Below are positions 22,553-31,055 of a stretch of DNA of 64,000 nucleotides, piece after piece; the first letter of the stretch is position 1, and every line of letters begins with the position of its first letter. Source of the DNA: Planotetraspora silvatica (GTDB lineage: Bacteria; Actinomycetota; Actinomycetes; Streptosporangiales; Streptosporangiaceae); assembly GCF_016863315.1 (NCBI RefSeq), contig NZ_BOOQ01000010.1, positions 168,997 through 232,996 on the forward strand, written 5' to 3'. A program made the position numbers and the translations under genes. Under the pieces are notes generated by a model, which searched no databases, was not told the origin of the DNA, and saw only the letters and a list, made by a program, of their open reading frames with translations.

Positions 22553-23335
22553 TCACTTGGGGTGTGTCTGGGTGCTGTCGGCAGGGGTCGGCCGCCAGGC
22601 GCGTCCGACGGAGGGATGCGCCTGCTCGGCGTTCTCGATGGTGAAGGTGACGATGTCCGGTCGATAGCGGTCGTCGGAGTACTCGTACGGCTCTCCGGAC
22701 GCGCTGCCGGCACGCCGCCGCTCCCGCAGCAGGGGTGCGCCCTCGGGGACCTCGAGAAGCGAGGCGTCCGTCGGGTCGGCGGCGACCGCGTCGAACACGT
22801 GCCGGGCGACGCTGAGATCGACTCCCTGGCCCGCCAGGTACGCGTAGATCGAGCGGGAGTCCGGATCGAAGGCGAAGTCGAAGAGCAGGCGCCCCACGGA
22901 TTCCACGAAGGTCGTCCGCTCGATCATCGTGGGCCGCCCGTCCAGCAGGCGTAGCCGTACCAGGTCGACGACGGGATCGCCCTCGTCGATCTCCAGTGCG
23001 TCGGCCACCTCCTGGCGTGCGGGCCTGCGCGCGATCTCCAGCGTGCGCTGACCGGGTGTGCGGCCCAGGCTGCGGGCCCAGTGGGAGAAGGACAACAGGG
23101 TCTCGAACGGCTGCGGGACCTGGCTCGTCCGCACGACCGGCGAACGGCCGCGGCCGCCGCCGATGAGCCCCTCGGCACGCAGCGCGCTGAGCGCCTGGCG
23201 CACCGGCCCGCGCGAGGCCGCCCACTGCTCGCAGAGTTGCGACTCGGACGGCAGCGCGGATCCGACGGGCAGGTCGCCGCGGGAGATGCGGCGGCGCAGA
23301 TCGTCGGCGATGCGCTGGTAGAGGGGCTCGTCCAC
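22553..23335 (-). CDS. GntR/HutC-family regulator with UTRA domain (PhnF-like)
   Basis: A 260-aa regulator. The N-terminal wHTH is YQRIADDLRRRISRGDLPVGSALPSESQLCEQWAASRGPVRQALSALR in shape, with R-x-R contact residues. The C-terminal UTRA effector domain follows (from about residue 95, with VDLVRLRLLDGRPTMIERTTF). HutC members bind 2-fold operators and release on small-molecule binding; context points to a phosphonate-pathway intermediate. GTG start 23335 lies a few bases after TATAGT, so the transcript may be leaderless. It is the probable binder of the palindrome at 23484. Confidence 0.88.
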   Translation of the reverse strand: MDEPLYQRIADDLRRRISRGDLPVGSALPSESQLCEQWAASRGPVRQALSALRAEGLIGGGRGRSPVVRTSQVPQPFETLLSFSHWARSLGRTPGQRTLEIARRPARQEVADALEIDEGDPVVDLVRLRLLDGRPTMIERTTFVESVGRLLFDFAFDPDSRSIYAYLAGQGVDLSVARHVFDAVAADPTDASLLEVPEGAPLLRERRRAGSASGEPYEYSDDRYRPDIVTFTIENAEQAHPSVGRAWRPTPADSTQTHPK

Positions 23336-23483
23336 GGAACTTGACTATACAGATACTCCCTGTCGGCACAAGTGGGCGCTGGCGGCACTTCACCTGTAAT
23401 GATCAGCGGAAATGAATCCTGCGAGAACATGGTTCAACGGATTTCATCCCCACGTTGACTCCTGTTCGATCCTGAGCGAGGCT

Positions 23484-23499
23484 ACTTGTCATGACAAGT
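23484..23499. promoter_or_regulatory. 16-bp perfect palindrome over the FAD oxidoreductase start codon
   Basis: ACTTGTCATGACAAGT is fully self-complementary, and its centre contains the ATG at 23491. It has the architecture of HutC-type GntR operators (for comparison DasR sites, ACTGGTCTAGACCAGT). The divergent UTRA regulator is the obvious candidate to bind. Confidence 0.7.
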
Positions 23500-24627
23500 G
23501 GACCTCTGCTCGCCCGCTCCTCCGACAGCGCCGACCTGGTCATCGTCGGGGCCGGGATCGTCGGCCTCGCGCACGCCGTGGAGGCCGTCCGCCGCGGTCT
23601 CTCGGTGGTGGTGGTCGAACGCGACGATCGGGCCGTCGGAGCGTCGGTCCGGAACTTCGGCCACGGGTGCTTCACCGCGCAGGGCGGCCAGGCGCTGCAG
23701 TACGCCATGGCGGCCCGTCCCGCGTGGATCCGGCTGGCGAAGGAGGCGGGTTTCTGGCTGCGTGAGAGCGGAACCGTCGTCGTCGCCCGCGCCGAGGACG
23801 AGCGGGCCGTGCTGGAGGAGCTCCGCGAGTCCCGCGGCGATCAGGTGGAGATGCTCGACAGGGACGACGTCGAGGCCCGCCTGCCGATCGGCGCGGACGT
23901 CATCGGCGGTGCGTGGCTCCCGCAGGACATCCGGGTCGATCCCCGCGAAGCCGTCCACATGATCGCGGCCTGGCTGCGCGCCCAGGGCGTCCGGTTCCGG
24001 TGGGCCACGACCGCCCTGGCGATCGAGCCGGGTCTCGTCCGGACCAGCCGCGGCGACGTCTCGGCGGATCATGTCATCGTGGCCGTCGGGCACGACGTGG
24101 ACCGCCACTTCCCCGGTCTCGCCGACGAGGCCGGTGTCGTCCGGTGCGCCCTGCAGATGTTGCGCGTGGCGGCTCCCGGGGATCGGGTCATCGACCCGGC
24201 CGTGCTCAGCGGCTTCTCCTTGCTGCGATACGGGGGCTTCGAGGAGTGCCCCTCGCTGCCGGCGGTCAAGGAACGCCTCGCGGCCGACCACCCCGACCTG
24301 GTGGCCGCCGGACTGAACCTCATGTTCACCCAGCGCCCGGACGGCGACCTGACCATCGGGGACACGCACACCTACGGCCGTACGGTCGACCCCTTCACCT
24401 TCGAGTCCCTCGATCAGGCCATCCTGGGGCAGATCGCGTCCCTGCTCGGTTGCGGGCCGCTGACCGTCCGAGAGCGGTGGCAGGGCGTCTACGCCTCGTC
24501 GCCGGATCGCGACTTCCTCATCGAGGCCGCCGGCCCCGGTGTCCGGGTCGTCTCGGTCACCTCCGGCGTCGGCATGACCACCGCATTGGGGCTCGCGCAG
24601 GACGTCCTCGGCGGGCTGCTCGGCTGA
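23491..24627 (+). CDS. FAD-dependent oxidoreductase of phosphonate catabolism (TIGR03364-type)
   Basis: A 378-aa DAO-fold flavoenzyme. The FAD motif is LVIVGAGIVGLAHAVEAVRRG, followed by VRNFGHGCFTAQGG, a segment characteristic of the group found next to PhnX-like hydrolases. The C-terminal FAD-contact region is VTSGVGMTTALGLAQ. It is thought to oxidise 2-aminoethylphosphonate or a derivative to phosphonoacetaldehyde, feeding the divergent HAD enzyme; this is family and context inference. No Shine-Dalgarno precedes the ATG, and the operator palindrome lies across it. Confidence 0.85.
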   Translation: MTSGPLLARSSDSADLVIVGAGIVGLAHAVEAVRRGLSVVVVERDDRAVGASVRNFGHGCFTAQGGQALQYAMAARPAWIRLAKEAGFWLRESGTVVVARAEDERAVLEELRESRGDQVEMLDRDDVEARLPIGADVIGGAWLPQDIRVDPREAVHMIAAWLRAQGVRFRWATTALAIEPGLVRTSRGDVSADHVIVAVGHDVDRHFPGLADEAGVVRCALQMLRVAAPGDRVIDPAVLSGFSLLRYGGFEECPSLPAVKERLAADHPDLVAAGLNLMFTQRPDGDLTIGDTHTYGRTVDPFTFESLDQAILGQIASLLGCGPLTVRERWQGVYASSPDRDFLIEAAGPGVRVVSVTSGVGMTTALGLAQDVLGGLLG

Positions 24628-24787
24628 TCGGTTCCGTACGGCAGGCGGTGCGGAGTCGTTTCCCGCTGGACAGGGCATCGAAAATCCCCATCGCCGGCTA
24701 TCGATCGGGTCTGCGTACGGTACCCGTCGCGTGCGGCCGGGCGATCGGGGGATCTACTTCCGGGTGCCGCGCACCCGCTGTCGGTAG

Positions 24788-26284
24788 GTGTCCGTTCCGG
24801 GACTGATCGATTTTCGGGTGGAGAAGGTGAAGATCGAGGAGACGGCCGGCCGGCCGCCGGCGCTCGGCGAGGCGCTCGACGGCGCCCGCATGTCGCGGCT
24901 GCACAAGCGCATCTGGCTGCTCGCGGCGATGGGCATCCTGCTGGACGGGTTCGATTTCTTCATCATCGGCGTGGCGAACCCGCTGATCTCGCAGGACTTC
25001 TCGGTGACCCCGGCGCAGAAGGGGCTGGTCTCGGCCGCGGCGATCGTAGGGGCGACCTTCGGGGCGGGTGTGCTCGGGCCGCTCGGCGACCGGTTCGGGC
25101 GCAGCCGCATCTTCCGCATCGACCTGTGGCTGTTCGTGGTGTTCTCTGTGTTCTGCGCGCTGGCCTGGGACATCTGGTCGCTGATCGCGTTCCGGTTCGT
25201 GCTGGGGGTGGCGATCGGGCTGGACTATCCGATCGCGGCCGGGTACCTGGCCGAGATCCTGCCGACCCGGAACCGGGGGCGCTGGCTGGTCAGCGCGTTC
25301 AGCCTGCAGGCGGCTGGGATCCTGCTCGGCGCGGTGGTCGCGGTGGTGATCCTGGTTCTGCTGCCGGCGATCGGCTCGTGGCGGCTCATGCTGGCATTCG
25401 GCGTGCTGCCCGCGCTGTGGATCATCTGGCTGCGCCGGAACGTGCCGGAGAGCCCGCGCTGGCTCGCCCAGAACGGCCATCCGGACGAGGCGGCCCGGGT
25501 CGCCCAGGCGCTCACCGGGCGAGCGGTGCGGGTGTCCGACGCCGACCGGGAACGGCACGAGCGGCCGCCGGAAGGGCTGAAGGCGTTCCTGCAGCCGCAA
25601 CTGTTCGCCCGGAAGTGGATCCGGCGCACGGTCTTCACCGCGGTGCCGTGGTTCCTGATGGACATCGCCACCTACGGGGTGGGCATCTTCACCCCGACGC
25701 TCCTCGCCGCGCTCGCGCTGGGCGGCGCGAACGCGACGTTCATCGCCGACGACATCGTGTCGACCGCGGGAACCGCGCTGCTCGACGTCTTCCTGGTGGT
25801 CGGGTTCGTGCTCGCCATCTTCCTGGTGGACCGGGTCGGCCGGGTGCCGCTGCAACTGAGCGGCTTCGCCGTGATGACGGTCGCGCTCAGCCTGCTCGGC
25901 CTGGCCGGGCTGCTGACCGGCGGCGCCGAGGCGCACCTGTGGCTGATCGTGCTGGGCTTCGCCCTGTTCAACACGTTCATGAACATGGGGCCGAACGCGA
26001 CCACGTTCGTGCTGCCCGCCGAGGTGTTCCCGTCCGAGATGCGCGCCGCCGGGCACGGCTTCGCCACCGGTTGCGGCAAGCTCGGGGCGGCCCTCGGCAC
26101 CTTCCTGTTCCCGGTGCTGCTCGCCGTGATCGGGGAGAGCGCGCTGCTCTTCGGCATCGCCGGGATCTGCGCGGTGGCGCTGGTCATCACGTACCTGTTC
26201 CGGATGGAGCCGCGCGGGCGGTCGCTGGACGAATTGTCCGGCGCGGAGGCCGCGGCGGTGGCGCCGCGCATCACCCCGCCCTGA
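24788..26284 (+). CDS. MFS transporter, sugar/metabolite:H+ symporter type
   Basis: A 12-helix permease of roughly 490 aa. The signature loop between helices 2 and 3 is GPLGDRFGRSRIFR. GLDYPIAAGYLAEILPTRNRGRW lies after helix 4, PESPRWL opens the central loop, and VDRVGRVPLQ marks the second half. These fit the sugar porter/SHS group. Direction and neighbours suggest uptake of the substrate of the upstream oxidoreductase, perhaps a phosphonate; this is a guess. The start is unsure: GTG 24788 is used here, GTG 24818 and GTG 24827 are in-frame alternatives, and none has a clear ribosome site. Confidence 0.82.
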   Translation: MSVPGLIDFRVEKVKIEETAGRPPALGEALDGARMSRLHKRIWLLAAMGILLDGFDFFIIGVANPLISQDFSVTPAQKGLVSAAAIVGATFGAGVLGPLGDRFGRSRIFRIDLWLFVVFSVFCALAWDIWSLIAFRFVLGVAIGLDYPIAAGYLAEILPTRNRGRWLVSAFSLQAAGILLGAVVAVVILVLLPAIGSWRLMLAFGVLPALWIIWLRRNVPESPRWLAQNGHPDEAARVAQALTGRAVRVSDADRERHERPPEGLKAFLQPQLFARKWIRRTVFTAVPWFLMDIATYGVGIFTPTLLAALALGGANATFIADDIVSTAGTALLDVFLVVGFVLAIFLVDRVGRVPLQLSGFAVMTVALSLLGLAGLLTGGAEAHLWLIVLGFALFNTFMNMGPNATTFVLPAEVFPSEMRAAGHGFATGCGKLGAALGTFLFPVLLAVIGESALLFGIAGICAVALVITYLFRMEPRGRSLDELSGAEAAAVAPRITPP

Positions 26285-26334
26285 CCGGCCCCGAGCGGGA
26301 GTACGGGCGGGCATCGATACCAGATGTTCATCGG

Positions 26335-26367
26335 CAGATAATCTGTCACGGATCGAATTGCTAGACT
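26335..26367 (+). promoter_or_regulatory. marR promoter with 11-bp palindrome
   Basis: CAGATAATCTG (26335-26345) is a perfect palindrome around one base. A -10-like TAGACT (26362-26367) is followed seven bases later by the marR ATG, so the mRNA may be leaderless. The palindrome would overlap the -35 zone, a plausible MarR operator. Confidence 0.5.
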
Positions 26368-26374
26368 TGGCGGC

Positions 26375-26863
26375 ATGACCGCCATGGCACCTGGCCGGAC
26401 CCAACCGGACCTGTCATTCCTGCTCGACCACACCGGCCATGTCCTGAGGACCCGGATGGCGGCGGCGCTCGCCGAGATCGGGCTTACGGCGCGAATGCAC
26501 TGCGTCCTGGTTCACGCGCTGGAAGAGGAACGGACCCAGATCCAGCTCGCCGAGCTCGGCGACATGGACAAGACCACCATGGTGGTGACGGTCGACGCGC
26601 TGGAGGAGGCCGGTCTCGCCGAGCGCCGCCCCTCCACCACGGACCGGCGGGCCCGGATCATCGCCGTCACCGACGAAGGCGCCCGCGTCGCCGAGCAGAG
26701 CCAGAAGATCGTGGACGGCGTGCACCGTGATGCCCTGGCGTCGCTTCCCGAAGACGAACGCGAGGTCCTCCTCCGGGCCATGAACCGTCTGGTCGCAGGG
26801 CATCTGGCCGTTCCCGACGCCAATCCGCAGCCGATCCGCCGGGCGCGGCAGCGAGCGAAATAG
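26375..26863 (+). CDS. MarR-family transcriptional regulator
   Basis: A 162-aa winged-helix repressor: LTARMHCVLVHALEEE, then IQLAELGDMDKTTMVVTVDALEEAGLAERRPSTTDRRARIIAVTDEG, the classic MarR HTH and wing with DRR. Helices at both ends form the dimer interface. It is followed after 75 bp by a drug-exporter gene, the usual regulator-target pair; inverted repeats lie before each gene. Confidence 0.92.
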   Translation: MTAMAPGRTQPDLSFLLDHTGHVLRTRMAAALAEIGLTARMHCVLVHALEEERTQIQLAELGDMDKTTMVVTVDALEEAGLAERRPSTTDRRARIIAVTDEGARVAEQSQKIVDGVHRDALASLPEDEREVLLRAMNRLVAGHLAVPDANPQPIRRARQRAK

Positions 26864-26864
26864 G

Positions 26865-26889
26865 TCTGTAGAGGATCGTCTACTACAGA
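26865..26889. promoter_or_regulatory. Inverted repeat between marR and the MFS exporter
   Basis: TCTGTAG (26865-26871) and CTACAGA (26883-26889) are perfect 7-bp arms around 11 bases, directly after the marR stop. TACGGTCT about 10 bases further could serve as -10. Candidate MarR operator for the exporter gene. Confidence 0.55.
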
Positions 26890-26938
26890 TCTATCTGCTA
26901 CGGTCTCTCTTGTCGCCCATTCGACAGGAGTCGCCGAC

Positions 26939-28420
26939 ATGCCCTCTACCTTTGCCACCGGACCCCGGTCTCGCTGGCTCGCCCTCATAGTGCTCTGCGC
27001 CGGGATGCTCATGGTCGTCCTGGACGGCAGCATCGTCACCGTCGCGCTGCCGGCCATCCAGCGAGACCTGAACTTCTCCCCGTCCAGCCTGACCTGGACC
27101 GTCAACGCGTACATGATCGCCTTCGGGGGTCTGCTGCTCCTCGCGGGGCGGCTCGGCGACCTGATCGGCCGCAAGCGCATGCTCCTCGCCGGCCTCGCGG
27201 TCTTCGTCGTCGCCTCGCTGCTGTGCGGGCTGGCGGGCAGCGCCGAGATGCTGATCGCGACCCGGTTCCTGCAGGGAGTCGGCGGAGCGATGTTCTCGGC
27301 GGTGAGCCTCGGCATGATCGTGACGCTGTTCACCGAGCCGAGCGAGCGAGCCAGGGCGATCGGCGCGTTCGCCTTCACCGGAGCCGTCGGCGCCTCGATC
27401 GGCCAGGTCCTCGGTGGAGTGCTCACCGACGCGCTCGGCTGGCACTGGGTGTTCCTCATCAATTTGCCGATCGGTGTCGCCGCGGCACTGCTGGCCGTAC
27501 CTCTCCTGGAGAACGATCGCGGGCTCGGGCTCGGCAAGGGCGCCGACGCGCTCGGCGCGGCGCTGGTCACCAGTGGTGTGATGCTCGGCGTCTACGCCAT
27601 CGTCCAGGCGGAGCAGTACGGCTGGACGTCGGGGCGGACCCTCGGCCTGGTCGCTCTCGCCCTGGCCCTGATCGCGGGGTTCGTCGTACGCCAGGCCACC
27701 GCGGCGCGTCCTCTGCTGCCGCTTCGCGTGTTCCGCGCACGCAACGTCTGGGGATCCAACCTGATCCAGATGTTGGTGCTGGGAGCCCTGTTCAGTTTCC
27801 AGATCCACATCGCCCTCTACATGCAGGGCGTCCTCGAGTACGGCGCGACCGCCACCGGCCTGGCGATGCTCCCGGCGGCTCTCGCCATCGGTGCGGTCTC
27901 GCTCGGCTTCTCGGCCCGCCTCATCTCCCGATTCGGCGAGCGCGCGATCCTGCTGTGCGGTCTGGTGTTGCTGCTGGCGGCGCGCCTGCTGCTCATCCGC
28001 CTGCCGGTGGACGGCACGTACGTCGTGGACCTGCTCCCCGTGATGTTGCTGACCGCCGGCGGCGGCCTGGTGTTGCCCGCGCTGACCGCGCTGGGCATGT
28101 CGGGAGCCAGGCCCGAGGACGCCGGAGTGACCTCCGGCCTGTTCAACACCACCCAGCAGATCGGCGCCGCGCTCGGTGTGGCGGCCCTGTCCACCCTGGC
28201 CGCGTCTCGCGCGGAGCACCTGGCGGCCGAAGGCGCCCAGGCGGCGTCGGCGCTCACCGGCGGCTACCACCTGGCGTTCGTCGTCGGGGCCGGCCTGCTG
28301 GCCGCCGGGGTCGCCCTCACCGCCCTGGTGCTCAAGAAGCCGGCGCCCGGGAAGCCCGGGAAGGTGACGGCGACGTCTCCCGCGACGGCGACGCCACCCG
28401 CGACGGCGACGACCGTCTGA
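26939..28420 (+). CDS. MFS drug exporter, DHA2 (14-TM, EmrB/QacA) family
   Basis: A 493-aa multidrug antiporter. The family signature is MLMVVLDGSIVTVALPAIQRDL in helix 1, followed by WTVNAYMIAFGGLLLLAGRLGDLIGRK, LQGVGGAMFSAVSLGMIVTLF and the motif-C-like GAVGASIGQVLGGVLTDALGWHWVFLINLPIG. Fourteen hydrophobic segments are visible. The C-terminus ends in a Thr/Ala/Pro-rich low-complexity tail. It is very likely induced through the upstream MarR when a toxic small molecule is present. A perfect palindromic terminator follows. Confidence 0.92.
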   Translation: MPSTFATGPRSRWLALIVLCAGMLMVVLDGSIVTVALPAIQRDLNFSPSSLTWTVNAYMIAFGGLLLLAGRLGDLIGRKRMLLAGLAVFVVASLLCGLAGSAEMLIATRFLQGVGGAMFSAVSLGMIVTLFTEPSERARAIGAFAFTGAVGASIGQVLGGVLTDALGWHWVFLINLPIGVAAALLAVPLLENDRGLGLGKGADALGAALVTSGVMLGVYAIVQAEQYGWTSGRTLGLVALALALIAGFVVRQATAARPLLPLRVFRARNVWGSNLIQMLVLGALFSFQIHIALYMQGVLEYGATATGLAMLPAALAIGAVSLGFSARLISRFGERAILLCGLVLLLAARLLLIRLPVDGTYVVDLLPVMLLTAGGGLVLPALTALGMSGARPEDAGVTSGLFNTTQQIGAALGVAALSTLAASRAEHLAAEGAQAASALTGGYHLAFVVGAGLLAAGVALTALVLKKPAPGKPGKVTATSPATATPPATATTV

Positions 28421-28441
28421 ATTCCGGCGAGACCGGCGAGA

Positions 28442-28473
28442 TCGGGTGGCCTCGGACGTCCGAGGCCACCCGA
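28442..28473 (+). terminator. Perfect 32-bp palindromic terminator after the exporter gene
   Basis: TCGGGTGGCCTCGG (28442-28455), ACGT, then CCGAGGCCACCCGA (28460-28473): 14 perfect pairs, 21 bp after the stop, no U-run. Strong hairpin, also usable from the other strand. Confidence 0.8.
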
Positions 28474-28527
28474 CCGGGTCGGCGCAGGCGGTGGCCTTAT
28501 TGCTACATCAAGTAGTAAACTCGCCGC

Positions 28528-28839
28528 ATGGGTGAGCCTGAAGAGGACTTCGCTCCGGGGGAGGGCCCGGCCGCCAAGGTCAGCGTCTCTTTGCGGGCCG
28601 GCAACATCCGTGCCATCAAAGAGCGTGTCGGAGCTCGCGGGTTCTCCGCCTACGTGGATGCCGCCGTTGAGCGTCAGATCGAGCGAGATCTGCTGGAAGA
28701 GGCGTTGCAGGCCAATGAGGCGGAGAGCGGTCCGGTCCCGCAGGTCTTCCGTGATGAGGCGGCGGAGCTGTTCCGCCAGGTGAAGTCCGCACCCGAGTTG
28801 CAGGGAGACGGTGGATGGCACGCGCACGAAGCAAGCTGA
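28528..28839 (+). CDS. Putative antitoxin (RHH-like) of a VapBC-type pair
   Basis: A 103-aa small acidic protein. AKVSVSLRAGNIRAIKERVGARGFSAYVDAAVERQIERDLLEEAL looks like a ribbon-helix-helix DNA-binding unit (beta strand, then two helices with a G-F-S-A-Y turn). The C-terminal tail would bind the toxin. It overlaps the PIN-domain gene by 25 bases, so the two are coupled. Upstream, CTAC-ATCAA-GTAG (28503-28515) is a small inverted repeat and potential operator. Confidence 0.75.
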   Translation: MGEPEEDFAPGEGPAAKVSVSLRAGNIRAIKERVGARGFSAYVDAAVERQIERDLLEEALQANEAESGPVPQVFRDEAAELFRQVKSAPELQGDGGWHAHEAS

Positions 28840-29231
28840 GCGCGGGCACCGTCGTCCTCGACTCCGAAGGTCTCTCCCGGTGGTGTGCGGCCGACCAGCG
28901 AGTCACGGCGATCATGCGTGAGGCTCAAAGCAACGATTTCCGCGTCGTCGTCAGCGCTGTGACGCCCATCGAGGCATTCGATGGCCGGGTGAAGAGCGAT
29001 CGGCTGCGATGGCATTTGTCCAGGCTTCGGGTCGAGCCGGTGACCGAAGAGGTCTCTCTTCGGGCGCTCGAACTGCTCCGCGCCAGTGGCCTCCACGGAC
29101 ATAAGTACGCCATCGACGCGGTCGTGGCGGCCACGGCTCTTCACTCCGTGAGGCCGGTGGTCGTGTTGACGTCCGACGAGGACGACATGAGGAAACTCTG
29201 CGGAAAGACGGTTCGCCTCGTCAGGGTCTGA
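28815..29231 (+). CDS. vapC: PIN-domain toxin, VapC-like
   Basis: A 138-aa PIN ribonuclease. The acidic active-site positions can be seen: VVLDSEGLSRW (Asp), SAVTPIEAFDG (Glu), KYAIDAVVAATAL (Asp) and LTSDEDDMRKL (Asp). Family members cut tRNA or rRNA loops. It is encoded after its presumed antitoxin with a 25-base overlap. Confidence 0.85.
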   Translation: MARARSKLSAGTVVLDSEGLSRWCAADQRVTAIMREAQSNDFRVVVSAVTPIEAFDGRVKSDRLRWHLSRLRVEPVTEEVSLRALELLRASGLHGHKYAIDAVVAATALHSVRPVVVLTSDEDDMRKLCGKTVRLVRV

Positions 29232-29465
29232 CGGCCCGCGTGCCAGGACGGCATCGCCGAGTTTCCTCCGGCGTCCGCATGCCCGCTCCCCGAGGGTGAG
29301 CGGCGTCGCACAGTGGCCGAGTGTGGTCTCGGCGGCTTCCCCGCATCGAGAGCCGAGGCTGCGCGGTTCCGAAGAGGAACGCGGGCGTTTCCCGGAAGGG
29401 CCTTGACAGGGGGAGACGTGCGGACGCATATTTAACCTACTCGTTTTGAAACAAGGTGGTTATGA

Positions 29466-29849
29466 ATGGCGACCGACCAGCTCAGTCTCGTGTTCCAGGC
29501 GCTCGCGGACCCCATCCGCCGCGCGATCCTGACACGACTGACGAACGGTGACGCGACCGTCGCCGAGCTCGCGGAGCCGTTCAACGTCACACAGCCCGCG
29601 ATCTCGCGGCATCTCAAGGTGCTGGAGACCGCGGGGCTGATCTCGCGCAGCCGGCGCGCGACCGCTCGGCTCAGTCATCTGGAGGCCGAGCCGCTCCGCG
29701 ATGTGACCACCTGGCTGGCTCGCTACCAGCGGTTCTGGGACGAGAGTCATGAGCGGCTCGACGAGCTGCTGGCAGCGCTGCAGAACAACCGGCAAGACGA
29801 TCCCGACCGCGCTGAGGCGGTCTCCATGAAGGGAAACGAAGATGGTTAA
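29466..29849 (+). CDS. ArsR-family regulator (second ArsR-SRPBCC pair)
   Basis: A 127-aa winged-helix repressor with FQALADPIRRAILTRLTNGDATVAELAEPFNVTQPAISRHLKVLETAGLI and the wing ATARLSHLEAEPL. No metal-site cysteines. AAGGTGG is a usable ribosome site upstream, and TAACC...GGTTA (about 29433-29461) is an inverted repeat over the start region. The SRPBCC gene begins 8 bases before its stop, so the pair is one transcript. Confidence 0.9.
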   Translation: MATDQLSLVFQALADPIRRAILTRLTNGDATVAELAEPFNVTQPAISRHLKVLETAGLISRSRRATARLSHLEAEPLRDVTTWLARYQRFWDESHERLDELLAALQNNRQDDPDRAEAVSMKGNEDG

Positions 29850-30321
29850 GACGCAGATCACCGCGGAGCCCGGCACCTCGCAGATCATCATCGAGCGGGA
29901 GTTCGACGCGCCCCGCGACCTGGTCTTCCGTGCCTACACCGACCCGGAGCTGCTCGTGCAGTGGATGGGACCACGCGACCTGACCATGAAGATCGAGGAG
30001 TTCGACGTGCGTGACGGCGGGAAGTGGCGCTACATCAGCACGGATGCCGACGGCAACGACTACGGCTTCCACGGGGTCTTCCACGGGACCCCGTCGCCGG
30101 ACGCCACCGTGCAGACCTTCGAGTTCGAGGGTGTCCCCGGCCACGTCGCCCTGGAGAAGCTCACCCTCGAGGAGCGGGACGGGAGGACCCACGTGCGCAC
30201 GGTGTCCAGCTTCCAGTCGGTCGAGGACCGCGACGGGATGGTCGCCTCCGGGATGGAGCGAGGCGTCCGCGACTCCGACGAGCGGCTGGAGGAGCTGCTG
30301 GCGAGGCTGCAGAACGATTGA
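29842..30321 (+). CDS. SRPBCC/AHSA1-domain protein
   Basis: A 159-aa Bet v1-like protein: IEREFDAPRDLVFRAYTDPELLVQWMGPRDLTMKIEEFDVRDGGKWRYI, then GFHGVFHG and the end VASGMERGVRDSDERLEELLA. These are the standard SRPBCC signatures of ArsR-linked proteins. Ligand unknown. Coupled to the ArsR gene by overlap. A dihydrofolate-reductase-like gene follows after 128 bp and may be co-expressed. Confidence 0.9.
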   Translation: MVKTQITAEPGTSQIIIEREFDAPRDLVFRAYTDPELLVQWMGPRDLTMKIEEFDVRDGGKWRYISTDADGNDYGFHGVFHGTPSPDATVQTFEFEGVPGHVALEKLTLEERDGRTHVRTVSSFQSVEDRDGMVASGMERGVRDSDERLEELLARLQND

Positions 30322-30449
30322 AGCACTTCGTGCGGGGCGGCGGGCCGGAGCCGGTCCGCCGCCCCCGGACGGAGACCGACCTCCGCGGCGCGGTCCTGTG
30401 GGCCCGTCGTGGGGTAGCGGCTCCGCCCCGATCGAACAGTGAGGTAATC

Positions 30450-31046
30450 ATGGGAAAGGTCATCACGCAGCTCTCCATGTCCCTGGACGGCTTCGTCGCC
30501 AGCCCCACCGACGGCGTGGAGCACCTGTTCGACTGGTATTCCAACGGCCCGGTGCGCATCGAGACGCCTGGTACCGGAGGCCCGGCCGCGTTCCTGGTAT
30601 CGGAGGCGAGCGCGGACCATGTCCGGGAAATGATCGACGGCTCGGCCGCCCTGGTCGTCGGGCGGAGGCTGTTCGACCACACCGGCGGCTGGGGTGGCAG
30701 CCATCCGTTGGACGCGCCGGTCTTCGTGGTCACCCACTCCGTCCCCGATGGCTGGCCGCGCGAGGACACGCCCTTCACCTTCGTCACCGACGGAGTCGAA
30801 AGCGCCATCGCGCAGGCCTCGGCCGTGGCGGGCGACAAGGCCGTCGGCGTCGCCGGGCCGAACATCGCGCAACAGGCGATCAACGCCGGCCTGGTCGACG
30901 AGATCAGGGTGGACCTGGTGCCCGTGCTCCTCGGCGCGGGGATCCGCTTCTTCGACAACCTCTCCGGCGCTCCCGTGAAGCTCGACAATCCGCGGATCAT
31001 CGAAGGCGACCGCGTCACGCACCTCTACTACAGGGTCGTCCGCTGA
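30450..31046 (+). CDS. Dihydrofolate reductase / RibD C-terminal-like protein
   Basis: A 198-aa protein with the RibD_C/DHFR-like fold: TQLSMSLDGFVASPTDGVEHLFDWY at the N-terminus, AALVVGRRLFDHTGGWGG and VAGPNIAQQAINAGLVDEIRVDLVPVLLGAGIRFF towards the end. Family members reduce pterin- or pyrimidine-like substrates with NADPH, but most small solitary copies like this one have no known role. ATG 30450 has GAGG at a suitable distance. Confidence 0.9.
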   Translation: MGKVITQLSMSLDGFVASPTDGVEHLFDWYSNGPVRIETPGTGGPAAFLVSEASADHVREMIDGSAALVVGRRLFDHTGGWGGSHPLDAPVFVVTHSVPDGWPREDTPFTFVTDGVESAIAQASAVAGDKAVGVAGPNIAQQAINAGLVDEIRVDLVPVLLGAGIRFFDNLSGAPVKLDNPRIIEGDRVTHLYYRVVR

Positions 31047-31055
31047 TTCCGGCCG

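Noticed and set aside
24698..26404. 568-aa minus-strand ORF opposite the MFS gene
   Set aside because: Extreme Arg/Gln/His/Glu bias from antisense GC-rich codons; the plus frame is a clean 12-TM permease.
28442..28473. Operator for the VapBC-like pair
   Set aside because: A 14-bp GC-rich stem with a 4-base loop right after the exporter stop fits a terminator better; the small CTAC-GTAG repeat nearer the start is the operator candidate.
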